From: Frankia sp. RB7
Lineage (GTDB): Bacteria > Pseudomonadota > Alphaproteobacteria > Rhizobiales > Xanthobacteraceae
Direction of reading: 5' to 3'
DNA length: 64,000 nucleotides
NCBI GenBank assembly: GCA_030403585.1
Contig: JAUEPE010000001.1
Coordinates: 62,001 to 126,000 of the forward strand
Below, piece after piece: positions 7,296-15,917 of this stretch. A program made the translations under genes and the position numbers. Below the pieces are notes generated by a model, which was not told the origin of the DNA, did not search any database, and worked only from the letters and a program-made list of their open reading frames with translations. How positions within the stretch are numbered: the stretch's first letter is position 1; each line of letters starts with the position of its first letter.

Positions 7296-10196
7296 ATGTC
7301 AGGGATCCTGGTCGGCGAGCTCATCCTCTGGCTGATCGTCGCGATCATCGTGATCGTGGTTGGCGTCTACATCGTCAACTGGCTCTACCACCGCTCCTCC
7401 AAGGAGGTGTCGTTCGTCCGGACCGGCTTCCTTGGCGAACGCGTCGTAATCAACGGCGGTGCCTTCGTGCTGCCGTTCATTCACGATTACACGTCGGTCA
7501 ACATGAACGTGCTGCCGATGGGCATCGTGCGTTCCCGGCAGGACGCGGTGATCACGCGCGATCGCATGCGCGTTGATATCGAGGCCGACTTCTATGTCCG
7601 GGTCCAGGCCACCCGCGAAGCCGTCTCGATCGCCGCAGCAACGCTCGGCCGTCGCACCATGGAGCCGGAACAGCTCCACGCGCTGCTGGCCGGCAAGTTC
7701 ATTTCCGCGATCCGCTCGGTCGCATCCGAAATGACCCTCGAAGAGATGCACGAACGGCGCGGCGACTATGTCGTGCGCGTCAAGACCAATGCGGCCGAGG
7801 CTCTCGCCCAGAACGGTCTTGAACTCGAATCCGTCGCCATCACCGATCTCGACCAGACCGACCTCGAATTCTTCAACCCATCGAACCGCTTCGACGCCGA
7901 AGGCTTGACCAAGCTGATGGAGGACATCGAGGCGAGGCGCAAGCTGCGCAACGACATCGAGCAGGACTCGATGATCCGGATCCGCACCCGCAATCTGGAG
8001 GCCGAGCGGCAGGCACTGGACATTGAGCGCGAAAGCGAGACTGCGCGGCTGGAACAAGAGCGCGACATCGAGATGCGCCGCGCGCTTCAGCGCACCGAAG
8101 TCGCTCGCGAACGCGCGCTGCGGGAAACCGAGGCCGAACAGGCCCAGATCTCCGCGCGCGAGGCGATCGAGCGCTCCCGGATCGCCAACGAGCAAGCGAT
8201 TGCCGAGGCCCGCATCGCCTCCGAGCGCGAGACCCGTCAGAAGGAGATCGAGCGCACCCGCACTATCGAAGAGAAGGAACTGCTGGCTCGCGAGGATATC
8301 GAGAAAACCCGCATCGCCAACCAGCGCTCGATCGACACGACCCGGATTGCCTCCGAGCGCGAGGTCCGCCAACACGAGATCGAGCGGATGCGTACCGTCG
8401 AGGAAGCCGAGATCGCCGCACGCGAGGCGATCGAGAAGGCCCGGATCCAGCAGGACCGCGTCATCACCGATGCCCGCATCGCCAATGAAGAAGAGACGCG
8501 GCGCCGGGAGATCGAGCGCACCCGCGCCGTCGACGAGGCCGAGATTGCGGCCCGCGAAGCCACCGAGAAGGCGCGCATCGCCCAGACGCTGATCGTCAAT
8601 GTCGAGCGCATCTCTTCGGACGAGCGCACACGCGCGCTGGAGATCCAGCAGGTCCGCACCATCCAGGAGGCCGAGATCGAGGCGCAGCGCGCCGTCGAAG
8701 CTGCCCGCATCGCGCGGGAGCGGACGCTCGCCGCCGATCGCATCGCAGCCGAGCAGAACACGCGGCAGTTGGAGATCGAGCGCAACCAGACCCTCGAAGT
8801 CGCGGGCATCGCAGCGCGCGAGACCACGGAAGCAAGCCGCATCGCCCAGGAAGAGCGCGTCCGCTCGCTGGAGATCGCCCGCAACCAGGCCATCGAGGAA
8901 GCCGACATCGCCTCGCGCGAAGCGATCGAGGCGGCCCGCATCGCCCAGGAGAAGGCGGTCGCGGCCGAGCGTATCCAGGCCGAGCGCGACACCCGCTCGC
9001 TCGAAATCGAGCGTACGGGCGTGCTGGAAGCCGCCGAGCTGAAGCGGCGCGATGCCATCGAGCGCCAGCGTATCGTTGTCGATCTTGCCCTGGAGGCCGA
9101 ACGGATCAACTCCTCCAAGAAGCGCGAGGTGCTCAATATCGAGCAGAAGAAAGCGATCGAGATCGCCGACGAAGACCGCGTGATCGCCCTTTCCGCCAAA
9201 AAATCCGAGCGGATCGACGCCGACCGCCAGGTCAAGCAGGCTGAGATTGTCGCCCGGAAAGAGGTCGAGACCACCGACGTGTCCCGCGAACAGGCGCTGG
9301 AAGCCGCCCGCCTGGAGCGCCGCCGCTCGATCGAGCAGCTGGAGGTCGCCCGCGTCCAGTCGCTGCAGGAAGCCGAGATTGCCTCCCGCGAGGAGGTCGA
9401 GCGCGCGCGCATCGCTTCCGACCGCGGCCTGGACGAGGCCCGCGTCGGCCGCGAGCGTGAGCTGCGTAAGCTCGAGGTCAATCGCGAGAAGGAGGTCGAG
9501 ACCGTCTTGATGGAGAAAGCAATCGCCATCCATCAGAAGTCGCTGGAGGAGTCCGCCGCCAAGGCGATGGCCGAGGAAGCGCGGATGCGGGCCACTGAAG
9601 CGACCGAGCGCGTCATCACCGCGCGCGAAAGCGAGATCGCCAAACGCCGCAAGACGGTCGAAGTCATCATCGCCGAGAAGCAGGCCGAGGAGACCCGGAT
9701 CGCCGCCGATGCCGAGCGCGTCCGTGCCACTGTCGAAGCCGAGGCGCACCGGATGCTCAACGAGGCCGAGAACGTGCTCACCGACCAGGCCCGCTACTCG
9801 CTGTTCCGCCGCAAACTGCTCGACCGTATCGAGGGCATCGTGCGGGAGAGCGTCAAGCCGATGGAGAAGATCGAGGGCATCCGCATCCTCCAGGTCGACG
9901 GGCTCAACGGCAATGGCGGCGGTGGCAATGGCGGCCGCAGCGCCACCGACGAGGTGATCGACTCGGCGCTGCGCTATCGCGTGCAGGCGCCGCTGATCGA
10001 CTCCCTCCTCGCCGATATCGGGGTCGAGGGCGGTAGCCTCTCGAAAATGCCGGGCCTGATCCGCGAGGCCCGCGACATGCAGGGCATCAAGGAGTCCGCG
10101 CGTAAGGGTGGCGGTGACAAGCCCGCGGCGTCCCCGCCTGCGGCTGAGGGCGGTGGCGAGCCGCCGGCCGAACGCGGTCCGCGGAAGAAGAGCTGA
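7296..10196 (+). CDS. Giant flotillin/SPFH-domain protein with 44-residue coiled-coil repeats
   Basis: A 966-residue protein; the frame is open further upstream but ATG 7296 has GGGAGGGAAAC as ribosome binding site and opens directly into the N-terminal membrane helix. One membrane segment (about 7-29) is followed by an SPFH/band-7 domain (about 38-210; VSFVRTGFLGERVVINGGAF, LAQNGLELESVAITDLDQTD). Residues about 220-830 are an almost uninterrupted Glu/Arg/Ala-rich coiled coil with near-identical 44-residue units (about 273-613). A flotillin C-terminal region follows and a Gly/Pro-rich tail ends GPRKKS. Flotillins scaffold membrane microdomains. Bacterial flotillins are commonly 500-700 residues, so this one is long. 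Position inside a transporter/Mo-hydroxylase operon suggests it organises those proteins at the membrane (inference). Confidence 0.9.
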   Translation: MSGILVGELILWLIVAIIVIVVGVYIVNWLYHRSSKEVSFVRTGFLGERVVINGGAFVLPFIHDYTSVNMNVLPMGIVRSRQDAVITRDRMRVDIEADFYVRVQATREAVSIAAATLGRRTMEPEQLHALLAGKFISAIRSVASEMTLEEMHERRGDYVVRVKTNAAEALAQNGLELESVAITDLDQTDLEFFNPSNRFDAEGLTKLMEDIEARRKLRNDIEQDSMIRIRTRNLEAERQALDIERESETARLEQERDIEMRRALQRTEVARERALRETEAEQAQISAREAIERSRIANEQAIAEARIASERETRQKEIERTRTIEEKELLAREDIEKTRIANQRSIDTTRIASEREVRQHEIERMRTVEEAEIAAREAIEKARIQQDRVITDARIANEEETRRREIERTRAVDEAEIAAREATEKARIAQTLIVNVERISSDERTRALEIQQVRTIQEAEIEAQRAVEAARIARERTLAADRIAAEQNTRQLEIERNQTLEVAGIAARETTEASRIAQEERVRSLEIARNQAIEEADIASREAIEAARIAQEKAVAAERIQAERDTRSLEIERTGVLEAAELKRRDAIERQRIVVDLALEAERINSSKKREVLNIEQKKAIEIADEDRVIALSAKKSERIDADRQVKQAEIVARKEVETTDVSREQALEAARLERRRSIEQLEVARVQSLQEAEIASREEVERARIASDRGLDEARVGRERELRKLEVNREKEVETVLMEKAIAIHQKSLEESAAKAMAEEARMRATEATERVITARESEIAKRRKTVEVIIAEKQAEETRIAADAERVRATVEAEAHRMLNEAENVLTDQARYSLFRRKLLDRIEGIVRESVKPMEKIEGIRILQVDGLNGNGGGGNGGRSATDEVIDSALRYRVQAPLIDSLLADIGVEGGSLSKMPGLIREARDMQGIKESARKGGGDKPAASPPAAEGGGEPPAERGPRKKS
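8112..9134 (+). repeat. Intragenic tandem repeat: 44-codon (132-bp) units in the flotillin gene
   Basis: Protein units begin at residues 273, 317, 361, 405, 449, 493, 526 and 570, mostly opening EIERxRxxEEAEIAARE and continuing xxEKARIAQ then RTRxL. All are 44 residues except the 493 unit, which is 33. Since 44 = 4 x 11 and 33 = 3 x 11, the underlying period is a hendecad coiled coil. The DNA repeats are diverged and stay in frame. Confidence 0.85.
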
Positions 10197-10206
10197 GGTC
10201 TGACCC

Positions 10207-10644
10207 ATGCCCCGCGTCTACGTCTCCACCGTCGTCAACGCGCGCAACGACCGCGTCTGGGCGCGCGTGCGCGACTTCAACGGCCTGCCGAACTGGCACC
10301 CCGCGATCGCGGAGAGCCGCATCGAGGGCGGTGAGCCCTCCGACAAGATCGGCTGCGTCAGGGATTTTCGCCTGCGCAACGGCGACCGCATCCGCGAGAA
10401 GCTTTTGGGGCTCTCCGACTACGACATGTTCTGCACCTACTCGATCCTGGAATCCCCGATGGGCGTCGAGAACTATATCGCGACCTTGCGGCTGACGCCC
10501 GTCACCGACGGCGACCAGACTTTTGTGGAATGGACCGCCGAATTCGACTGCGCGCCGGATCGCGAAACCGAGCTCGTCGGCAATATCGGCGGCGGCGTGT
10601 TTCAAGGCGGGTTCGATGCCCTCAAGCGCGTGTTCGGAGGCTGA
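10207..10644 (+). CDS. SRPBCC (START/Bet v 1-like) family protein, CoxG-like, copy 1
   Basis: A 145-residue single-domain protein of the SRPBCC fold: VNARNDRVWARVRDFNGLPNWHPAIAES at the N-terminus, SDKIGCVRDF in the middle, LTPVTDGDQTFVEWTAEFD in the beta-sheet and a C-terminal helix with GGGVFQGGFDALK. The fold has a deep hydrophobic ligand cavity. In CO-dehydrogenase-type operons the equivalent CoxG is thought to tether the enzyme to the membrane and handle quinone. It starts 10 bases after the flotillin stop and is a clear paralogue of the next gene, so ligand carriage or membrane delivery for the Mo hydroxylase is plausible but inferred. Confidence 0.85.
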   Translation: MPRVYVSTVVNARNDRVWARVRDFNGLPNWHPAIAESRIEGGEPSDKIGCVRDFRLRNGDRIREKLLGLSDYDMFCTYSILESPMGVENYIATLRLTPVTDGDQTFVEWTAEFDCAPDRETELVGNIGGGVFQGGFDALKRVFGG

Positions 10645-10649
10645 CGGGC

Positions 10650-11093
10650 GTGCCGCATATCGTCAAAAGCACGATCCTGGACGCACCGACCGATGCCGCG
10701 TGGGCCATGCTACGCGATTTCAACGGACACGACCGCTGGCATCCGGCAGTCGCGACCTCCTCGATCGAGCGCGCGCACGCCTCCGACAAGATCGGCTGCA
10801 TCAGGCGGTTCAAGCTGAAGGACGGCGCCGAGCTGCGCGAGCAATTGCTGGCGCTGTCCGACATCGAGCAGAGCTTCAGCTATTGCCTGCTCGATACGCC
10901 GATCCCGATGTTCAACTACGTCGCTCATGTCCGCCTGCTGCCGGTCACCGACGGCGATCGCACCTTCTGGCATTGGGAGTCTCGCTTCACGACCAAGCCC
11001 GAAGACCGTGACCGCATCACGCATATGGTCGCGGAAGACATTTACCAGGCCGGGTTCGAGGCAATCCGCCGGCATCTCAAGGAGGCCGCCTAA
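10650..11093 (+). CDS. SRPBCC family protein, CoxG-like, copy 2
   Basis: A 147-residue paralogue of the preceding gene; shared landmarks are LRDFNGHDRWHPAVATSSIE, SDKIGCIRRFKLKDG and LPVTDGDRTFWHWES. I chose GTG 10650 as start because it lies 5 bases after the upstream stop and gives an N-terminus (VPHIVKSTILDAPTDAAW) that aligns with copy 1; the frame is open further upstream but only as an overprint of copy 1. Its stop is directly followed by the ATG of the FAD subunit gene with no gap. Two tandem SRPBCC genes suggest a heterodimer or two ligand forms. Confidence 0.85.
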   Translation: MPHIVKSTILDAPTDAAWAMLRDFNGHDRWHPAVATSSIERAHASDKIGCIRRFKLKDGAELREQLLALSDIEQSFSYCLLDTPIPMFNYVAHVRLLPVTDGDRTFWHWESRFTTKPEDRDRITHMVAEDIYQAGFEAIRRHLKEAA

Positions 11094-11912
11094 ATGCCCG
11101 TGACAGTGAAGACCTTTGCCAGTGCCAGCGAGGCGGCGGGCGCGCTGTCCTCGGACCGCACCGCGCGTTATCTTGGCGGCGGCACGCTGGTGATGCGCGC
11201 ACTGAACGAGGGCGATGTGTCGATCTCGACCGTCGTCCGCGCCCAGGACCAGGCGTTGACCCGGATCGATGCCTCCGGCCCGCGCATCACGCTGGGCGCC
11301 GGCGTCACCTTCGCGCGCGTGCTTGCCGAACGCGACCTCGGCTTCCTCCACGCCCCTGCCCGCTCGATCGGTGGCCCCGCCGTGCGCAACATGGGGACTG
11401 TCGGCGGCAATCTCTTCGCCCCGACCCCCTATGGCGATTTCACCGTCGCGCTGCTGGCGCTCGATGCCACCGTGGCAGTGCAAGGCGGCTTCGGCGCGCG
11501 CGACATCCCGATCGAGGAGTTCTTGCAGGCGCGCGAGCGACAGGCCGGGACATTGGTCTTGTCGGTCTCCTGCACCCGGCCGGCAAGCAGCGAGGCATTC
11601 TGCTATCGCAAGATCGCGCGCATCAAACCGAAGGGCGGTTCGGTCATCACGCTGGCCGCGCATCTGCCGATCAGCGGCGGCCGGATCGCAGGCGCCCGGA
11701 TCGCGCTGGGCTCGATGGCCCCGACGCAGATCCGCGCTCGCGCCGCCGAGCGTGCGCTGGAGGGTCGCTCGCTGGATGCCGCGACCATCGCGGCCGCCGC
11801 ATCCGCCGCCGCCGAAGGAACATCGCCATTCGACAATGCGCTCGGCAGCGCCTGGTATCGCCGCGAGATCGTCGGCGTCCATCTGCGCCGTCTGCTGTCC
11901 GGTCAGGAATAG
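11094..11912 (+). CDS. FAD-binding (medium) subunit of a xanthine dehydrogenase-family molybdenum hydroxylase
   Basis: A 272-residue CoxM/XdhB-like protein. The two FAD-contact motifs are visible: ARYLGGGTLVMRAL (about residues 23-36) and SIGGPAVRNMGTVGGNLF (about 88-105). The C-terminal CO-dehydrogenase flavoprotein domain follows (CYRKIARIKPKGGSVITLAA). It passes electrons from the 2Fe-2S subunit to the final acceptor. Start at ATG 11094 abuts the previous stop. The 2Fe-2S and molybdopterin subunit genes follow with gaps of 6 and 12 bases, so these encode one L/M/S complex. Confidence 0.93.
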   Translation: MPVTVKTFASASEAAGALSSDRTARYLGGGTLVMRALNEGDVSISTVVRAQDQALTRIDASGPRITLGAGVTFARVLAERDLGFLHAPARSIGGPAVRNMGTVGGNLFAPTPYGDFTVALLALDATVAVQGGFGARDIPIEEFLQARERQAGTLVLSVSCTRPASSEAFCYRKIARIKPKGGSVITLAAHLPISGGRIAGARIALGSMAPTQIRARAAERALEGRSLDAATIAAAASAAAEGTSPFDNALGSAWYRREIVGVHLRRLLSGQE

Positions 11913-11918
11913 ATTGTC

Positions 11919-12395
11919 ATGTCCAAGGTCCCCCTGCAATTTCGTCACAACGGCCGCGACGTCGCGATCTTCGTCGACGGTGGCACCAATCTCCTGGTCG
12001 CGCTGCGCGAGCTGATCGGCGACATGACGCCGAAATTTGGTTGCGGCCAAGGCGGCTGCGGCACCTGCAGCGTGCTGATCGACGGGGAGCTTCATCTCTC
12101 CTGTCTGACGCTGGCGGAAACTGTCGGCGGCCGTTCGATCGAGACACTCGACGGCATGAAGCAGGGCCCGAACTTGCATCCGCTCCAGCGCGCCTTCGCT
12201 GACCATTTTGCCGCCCAGTGCGGCTATTGCACGCCGGGCATGCTCATGGCCGCAAAGGCCCTGCTCGATCGCAACCCCTCGCCGAGCCGCGACGAGGTCA
12301 TTGAAGCCATCTCCGGCAACATCTGCCGCTGCACCGGCTACGAGCCGATCATCAATGCTATCCTCGCCGCCGCCGGCGGCCGGGTCAGCGCCTAA
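11919..12395 (+). CDS. 2Fe-2S (small) subunit of the molybdenum hydroxylase
   Basis: A 158-residue protein with both iron-sulfur clusters of the family. The plant-ferredoxin-type ligands are Cys42, Cys47, Cys50 (GCGQGGCGTC) and Cys62. The second, helical cluster uses Cys101 and Cys104 (QCGYCTPGM) and Cys136 and Cys138 (NICRCTGYE). It relays electrons from the molybdenum site to the FAD subunit. No signal peptide is present, so the complex is cytoplasmic, as for CO and xanthine dehydrogenases but unlike the cytochrome-linked periplasmic types. Confidence 0.95.
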   Translation: MSKVPLQFRHNGRDVAIFVDGGTNLLVALRELIGDMTPKFGCGQGGCGTCSVLIDGELHLSCLTLAETVGGRSIETLDGMKQGPNLHPLQRAFADHFAAQCGYCTPGMLMAAKALLDRNPSPSRDEVIEAISGNICRCTGYEPIINAILAAAGGRVSA

Positions 12396-12407
12396 GGGAA
12401 CGCGACC

Positions 12408-14000
12408 ATGCTGGAACTGCGCAAGGACATTTTCGCCGACGAGCGCGACGACAATCTGAATGAGATCGGCAAGGGCACCCAGCGCCAGGACATGCTCGGT
12501 CATGTCACGGGCACGTCCAGCTATTTCAACGACCACAAGCTGCAAGGCATGCTGCATCTGAAGGTCGTCCGCTCGACGCAGGCGCATGCCAGAATTCGCC
12601 GCATCGACACCGCCGAGGCCGAGCGCTCGGCCGGCGTACGCCGGATCATCCGCGGCACTGATGTGCCGGTCAATCTCAACACGCTCCTGAGCCTGATCAA
12701 TTTCGGCAAGGACGACGAGCCGTCGCTCGCGGTCGACAAGGTCCGCTACAAGGGCGAGCCGATCGTCGCGATCGTTGCCGACAGCGAGCGCGAGGCCTTT
12801 GAGGCCGTCGCAAAGGTCAAGGTCGACTACGAACCGCTGGCGGCGGTGTTCGACGTCGAGGACGCGCTGAAGCCCGGCGCGCCCGTCGTCAACGAGACCT
12901 ATCCCAAGAACACGTTCACCTATCACGAGACCTACGACCACCAAAAATTGCGCTTTGGCGACGCCGACGCGGCGCTCGCGACCGCCGATCACGTGCTCGA
13001 ACAGCGCTACCAGATGTCGCCGATCGAGCACGCCCCGACCGAGACCAACGGTGCGATCGCAGCACCCGACACCAACGGCCGCTATGTCGTCTACACCTCG
13101 ACCCAAGCGCTGTTCTTCTCGGTCGACACCTGCGCCAAGATCCTGGACATGCCGTCCAATACCTTCCACTTCATCGGCGGCACCGTCGGCGGCGGCTTTG
13201 GCGGCAAAGTGGACACGCTGACCGAACCGCTCGCCATCCTCGGCGCGATGCTGACCGGGCGACCCGTGCGCTATGTGTTCGGGCGCGAGGAGGAGATGCA
13301 GTACGGCCCACCGCGCGGCGCCGAGCGTATCTACATCAAGGATGGCGTGATGCGCGACGGCCGCGTCGTCGCGCGGAAAATCCGATGCTATTTCGACAGT
13401 GGCGCCTATACGCGGCTGTCCAGCTACGCCGCCGTGAAGTGCGCCGCGCATCTGCCGGGCCCCTACACCATCCCCAACGTCTACGGCGACGTCTATTGCG
13501 TCTTCACCAACCGCACGCCGGCGACCGCCATGCGCGGCTTCGGCGTCACTGCGATGGACTTTGCGATCGAGTGCCAAATGGATAAGCTCGCGCACCTCGT
13601 GAACATGGACCCGATGGAATTCCGGATCCTCAACGCCTATCGCGACGGCGACATGAAGGCGCACCGGCGCGAGGCGAAAAATACGGCGCTGATCGAATGC
13701 GTCCAGGTCGCGGCCGAAAAGGCAAAATGGCCGCTTCGTGAGGAGTTCAAGCGCGCATCCTCGCGCAAGGACGGCGGCGGCAGCCGCGCCGTGATCCCGC
13801 CGACCCCGGCGGATTCTTCGCGCGCACGGCCCACCGCTCCGGCCCAGCAGCGCACCAGCTACGACAGGCTCCCGCCGACCGTCACCCGCGAACCTCCGCG
13901 CGAGCCACCACCGCCTGCTCCGCCGCCGCCCTCGCCGCGGCCCGGGGCACCCGCGCATGGCGCGACCCGTTTCTCCTCGGTATTCGGCAGGAGGCGCTAG
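12408..14000 (+). CDS. Molybdopterin-binding (large) subunit of the hydroxylase, N-terminal half of a split protein
   Basis: A 530-residue protein covering the first half of a CoxL/XdhA large subunit. It has the N-terminal a/b hammerhead domain (about 20-150), the molybdopterin dinucleotide loop GGTVGGGFGGK (257-267) and active-site loop AMRGFG (374-379). CO dehydrogenases instead carry an AYRCSFR loop with the copper-binding Cys, so this is not a CO dehydrogenase. Residues about 452-530 are an unusual Pro/Arg-rich tail where the polypeptide would normally continue. The stop TAG (13998-14000) is followed without a gap, and in the same frame, by the ATG of the second half. Loss or recent acquisition of the stop would give one protein of about 870 residues. 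Confidence 0.9.
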   Translation: MLELRKDIFADERDDNLNEIGKGTQRQDMLGHVTGTSSYFNDHKLQGMLHLKVVRSTQAHARIRRIDTAEAERSAGVRRIIRGTDVPVNLNTLLSLINFGKDDEPSLAVDKVRYKGEPIVAIVADSEREAFEAVAKVKVDYEPLAAVFDVEDALKPGAPVVNETYPKNTFTYHETYDHQKLRFGDADAALATADHVLEQRYQMSPIEHAPTETNGAIAAPDTNGRYVVYTSTQALFFSVDTCAKILDMPSNTFHFIGGTVGGGFGGKVDTLTEPLAILGAMLTGRPVRYVFGREEEMQYGPPRGAERIYIKDGVMRDGRVVARKIRCYFDSGAYTRLSSYAAVKCAAHLPGPYTIPNVYGDVYCVFTNRTPATAMRGFGVTAMDFAIECQMDKLAHLVNMDPMEFRILNAYRDGDMKAHRREAKNTALIECVQVAAEKAKWPLREEFKRASSRKDGGGSRAVIPPTPADSSRARPTAPAQQRTSYDRLPPTVTREPPREPPPPAPPPPSPRPGAPAHGATRFSSVFGRRR

Positions 14001-15023
14001 ATGACCCGGCATCGCGGACGCGGCATCGCGTCGATCAACTATCCCATCGGCATGAATCTCGGCGGCGACCCCAGCCAGGCGCTGGTGCATTCCAACCCGA
14101 GCGGCAAGTTCACTGTGGCGCTGTCGTCCATCGACCTCGGCCAGGGCATGAAATCGGTGACGCGGCAGATCTGCGCCGAGACGTTGGGCGTTCCGGTCGA
14201 GGACGTCTATGTCGACACAGCGGATTCCGACACCGGCCCTCATTGCATGGGCTCGTTCGCCTCGCGCGGGACACATCGCGTCGGCAACGCGGTGATGGCG
14301 GCGGCGCGTGAAGCTCGCGGCGTGATGATGGAAGCCGCGGCCGAAGAACTCGAGGTCAACGCCGCCGATCTCGATACCGACGGGCGGGGCAACATCCACG
14401 TCAAAGGCGCGCCGCACCGCTCGATCTCGACCAAGGACGTCGCGATTGCCGCGCAGTTCAAGCAGGGCAAGACCATCTCCGGTCGCGGCATCTTTCTGGT
14501 GCCTCTCTCTGAAGTGAATCCGGAGACCGGCGAGATGTCGCCCGCGACCTGCTACGCGCATGCCTGCCTCGTCGCCGAGGTCGACGTCGATGACGAAACC
14601 GGCGAGGTCGCGATGGTACGGATGGACTCGGCCTACGAGCTCGGCCGCGCGCTCAATCCGCGTCTGGTCGAGCAGCAGCTGGTCGGCGGCGCCTGGATGG
14701 GCGTCAGCCATGCACTCTACGAGACGACGGAGCCTGATTATCCCGAACCCGCGCACGGCCCGCGCGACTTCGTCGAATATCTGATGCCCGGCCCCGGCGA
14801 CATCTGCCCGCACGATATCGCTGTGCTGGAGCGCCCGGCCCCCGACGGTCCGTTCGGCGCCAAGGGCCCGGGTGAGATGTGCGCGAACCCCGTGCTGCCG
14901 GCCGTGGCGAATGCGATCTTCAACGCGGTCGGCGTGCGCATCGACGATCTGCCGATTACGCCGGAAAAGGTGCTGCGCGCAATCAAGGCCCAGGGCGGCG
15001 CGCGGCCGCAGGCGCGGCGCTAG
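14001..15023 (+). CDS. Molybdopterin-binding subunit, C-terminal half of a split protein
   Basis: A 340-residue protein beginning RGRGIASINYPIG, the position where the second Mo-binding domain starts in unsplit homologues. It carries DLGQGM (45-50, cofactor contact) and KGPGE with Glu292, the expected catalytic base. Total length of both halves without the Pro-rich tail is close to the usual 780-800 residues. An AGGAGG 8 bases before the ATG (inside the end of the first gene) provides its own ribosome binding site, so it looks like a designed second polypeptide, not a pseudogene remnant. Split large subunits are known in nicotinate dehydrogenase. Confidence 0.9.
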   Translation: MTRHRGRGIASINYPIGMNLGGDPSQALVHSNPSGKFTVALSSIDLGQGMKSVTRQICAETLGVPVEDVYVDTADSDTGPHCMGSFASRGTHRVGNAVMAAAREARGVMMEAAAEELEVNAADLDTDGRGNIHVKGAPHRSISTKDVAIAAQFKQGKTISGRGIFLVPLSEVNPETGEMSPATCYAHACLVAEVDVDDETGEVAMVRMDSAYELGRALNPRLVEQQLVGGAWMGVSHALYETTEPDYPEPAHGPRDFVEYLMPGPGDICPHDIAVLERPAPDGPFGAKGPGEMCANPVLPAVANAIFNAVGVRIDDLPITPEKVLRAIKAQGGARPQARR

Positions 15024-15035
15024 AGGTTTTGGTTC

Positions 15036-15917
15036 ATGTCGGTCCGCAGCAACATCGTTGGCATCGATAGCCCGGAGGCGCTGGAGAAGGCGTTGCGCGC
15101 GGCCTATTACCTTGCCGACGAGGGGCTTGCGACGGCCGCCTATCTCGGCCTCGCACTCGGCAAGCCGCTGCTGCTGGAGGGCGCACCGGGTGTCGGCAAG
15201 ACGGAAGCCGCAAAAGCCATCGCTGCCGTGCTCGGCCGTCGGCTGATCCGCCTGCAATGCTACGAGGGTATCGACGCCTCCGCGGCGCTCTACGAGTGGA
15301 ACTATCCGCGCCAGATGCTCGCGATCCGCCAAGCCGGCGACGAAAGCATCGACATCTATGGCGAGACCTTTTTGATCGAGCGTCCGATGCTGGCGACCCT
15401 GCGTGCGCCGGACTCGACCGTGCTTCTGATCGACGAAATCGACCGCGCTGACCAGGAATTCGAAGCCTTCCTGCTCGAATTCCTGTCCGACTTCCAGATC
15501 TCCATCCCGGAGCGCGGCACTGTGCGCGCCACCGAGCGCCCCGTCGTCGTGCTGACGTCGAACCGCACGCGCGATTTGCACGAGGCCTTGCGCCGCCGCT
15601 GTGTCTACCACTGGATCGACTATCCCACCGAGGAGCGCGAGGCGCGCATCGTCATGCTGCGGGCTTCCAGCGTTGCGGAGGCGACCGCGCGGGCCGTCGT
15701 CGCGGCGGTCGGCAAGCTCCGGCGCGAGCCGCTCAGCAAGGCGCCCGGGGTCGCCGAAGCCGTCGACTGGGCCGAGGCCGCAACGCTCCTGCACAAGAGC
15801 GGCGCGCGCTGGCCCGACGCGTTCAAGCGCTCGATCGGCGTGGCGCTCAAGGACGAGGAGGACCTGCACTTCATCTCGCCCCGGCTCGACGCCATGCTCG
15901 CGGAGGCAACCGCATGA
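15036..15917 (+). CDS. MoxR-family AAA+ ATPase (CoxD-like)
   Basis: A 293-residue AAA+ protein: Walker A GAPGVGKT (49-56), Walker B LLIDEID (about 130-136), sensor region VVVLTSNRTRDLHEALRRRC and a C-terminal lid. Family knowledge: MoxR ATPases pair with VWA proteins to mature or remodel metalloenzymes; CoxD acts in maturation of the CO dehydrogenase active site. Here it follows the large-subunit halves by 12 bases and overlaps the VWA gene by 4 bases (ATGA), so it probably assembles or sulfurates the molybdenum site. The first ATG with upstream AGAGG was taken as start. Confidence 0.9.
   Translation: MSVRSNIVGIDSPEALEKALRAAYYLADEGLATAAYLGLALGKPLLLEGAPGVGKTEAAKAIAAVLGRRLIRLQCYEGIDASAALYEWNYPRQMLAIRQAGDESIDIYGETFLIERPMLATLRAPDSTVLLIDEIDRADQEFEAFLLEFLSDFQISIPERGTVRATERPVVVLTSNRTRDLHEALRRRCVYHWIDYPTEEREARIVMLRASSVAEATARAVVAAVGKLRREPLSKAPGVAEAVDWAEAATLLHKSGARWPDAFKRSIGVALKDEEDLHFISPRLDAMLAEATA

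Noticed and set aside
8112..9134. Regular repeats that could suggest a CRISPR array or minisatellite
   Set aside because: Units are coding, diverged, 132 bp long and in frame with the flotillin coiled coil; no spacer structure.
7299..10208. Minus-strand frame of about 970 codons opposite the flotillin gene, Leu/Gly/Asp-rich and repetitive
   Set aside because: The repeats are the antisense image of the 44-codon flotillin repeats, not an independent repeat protein.
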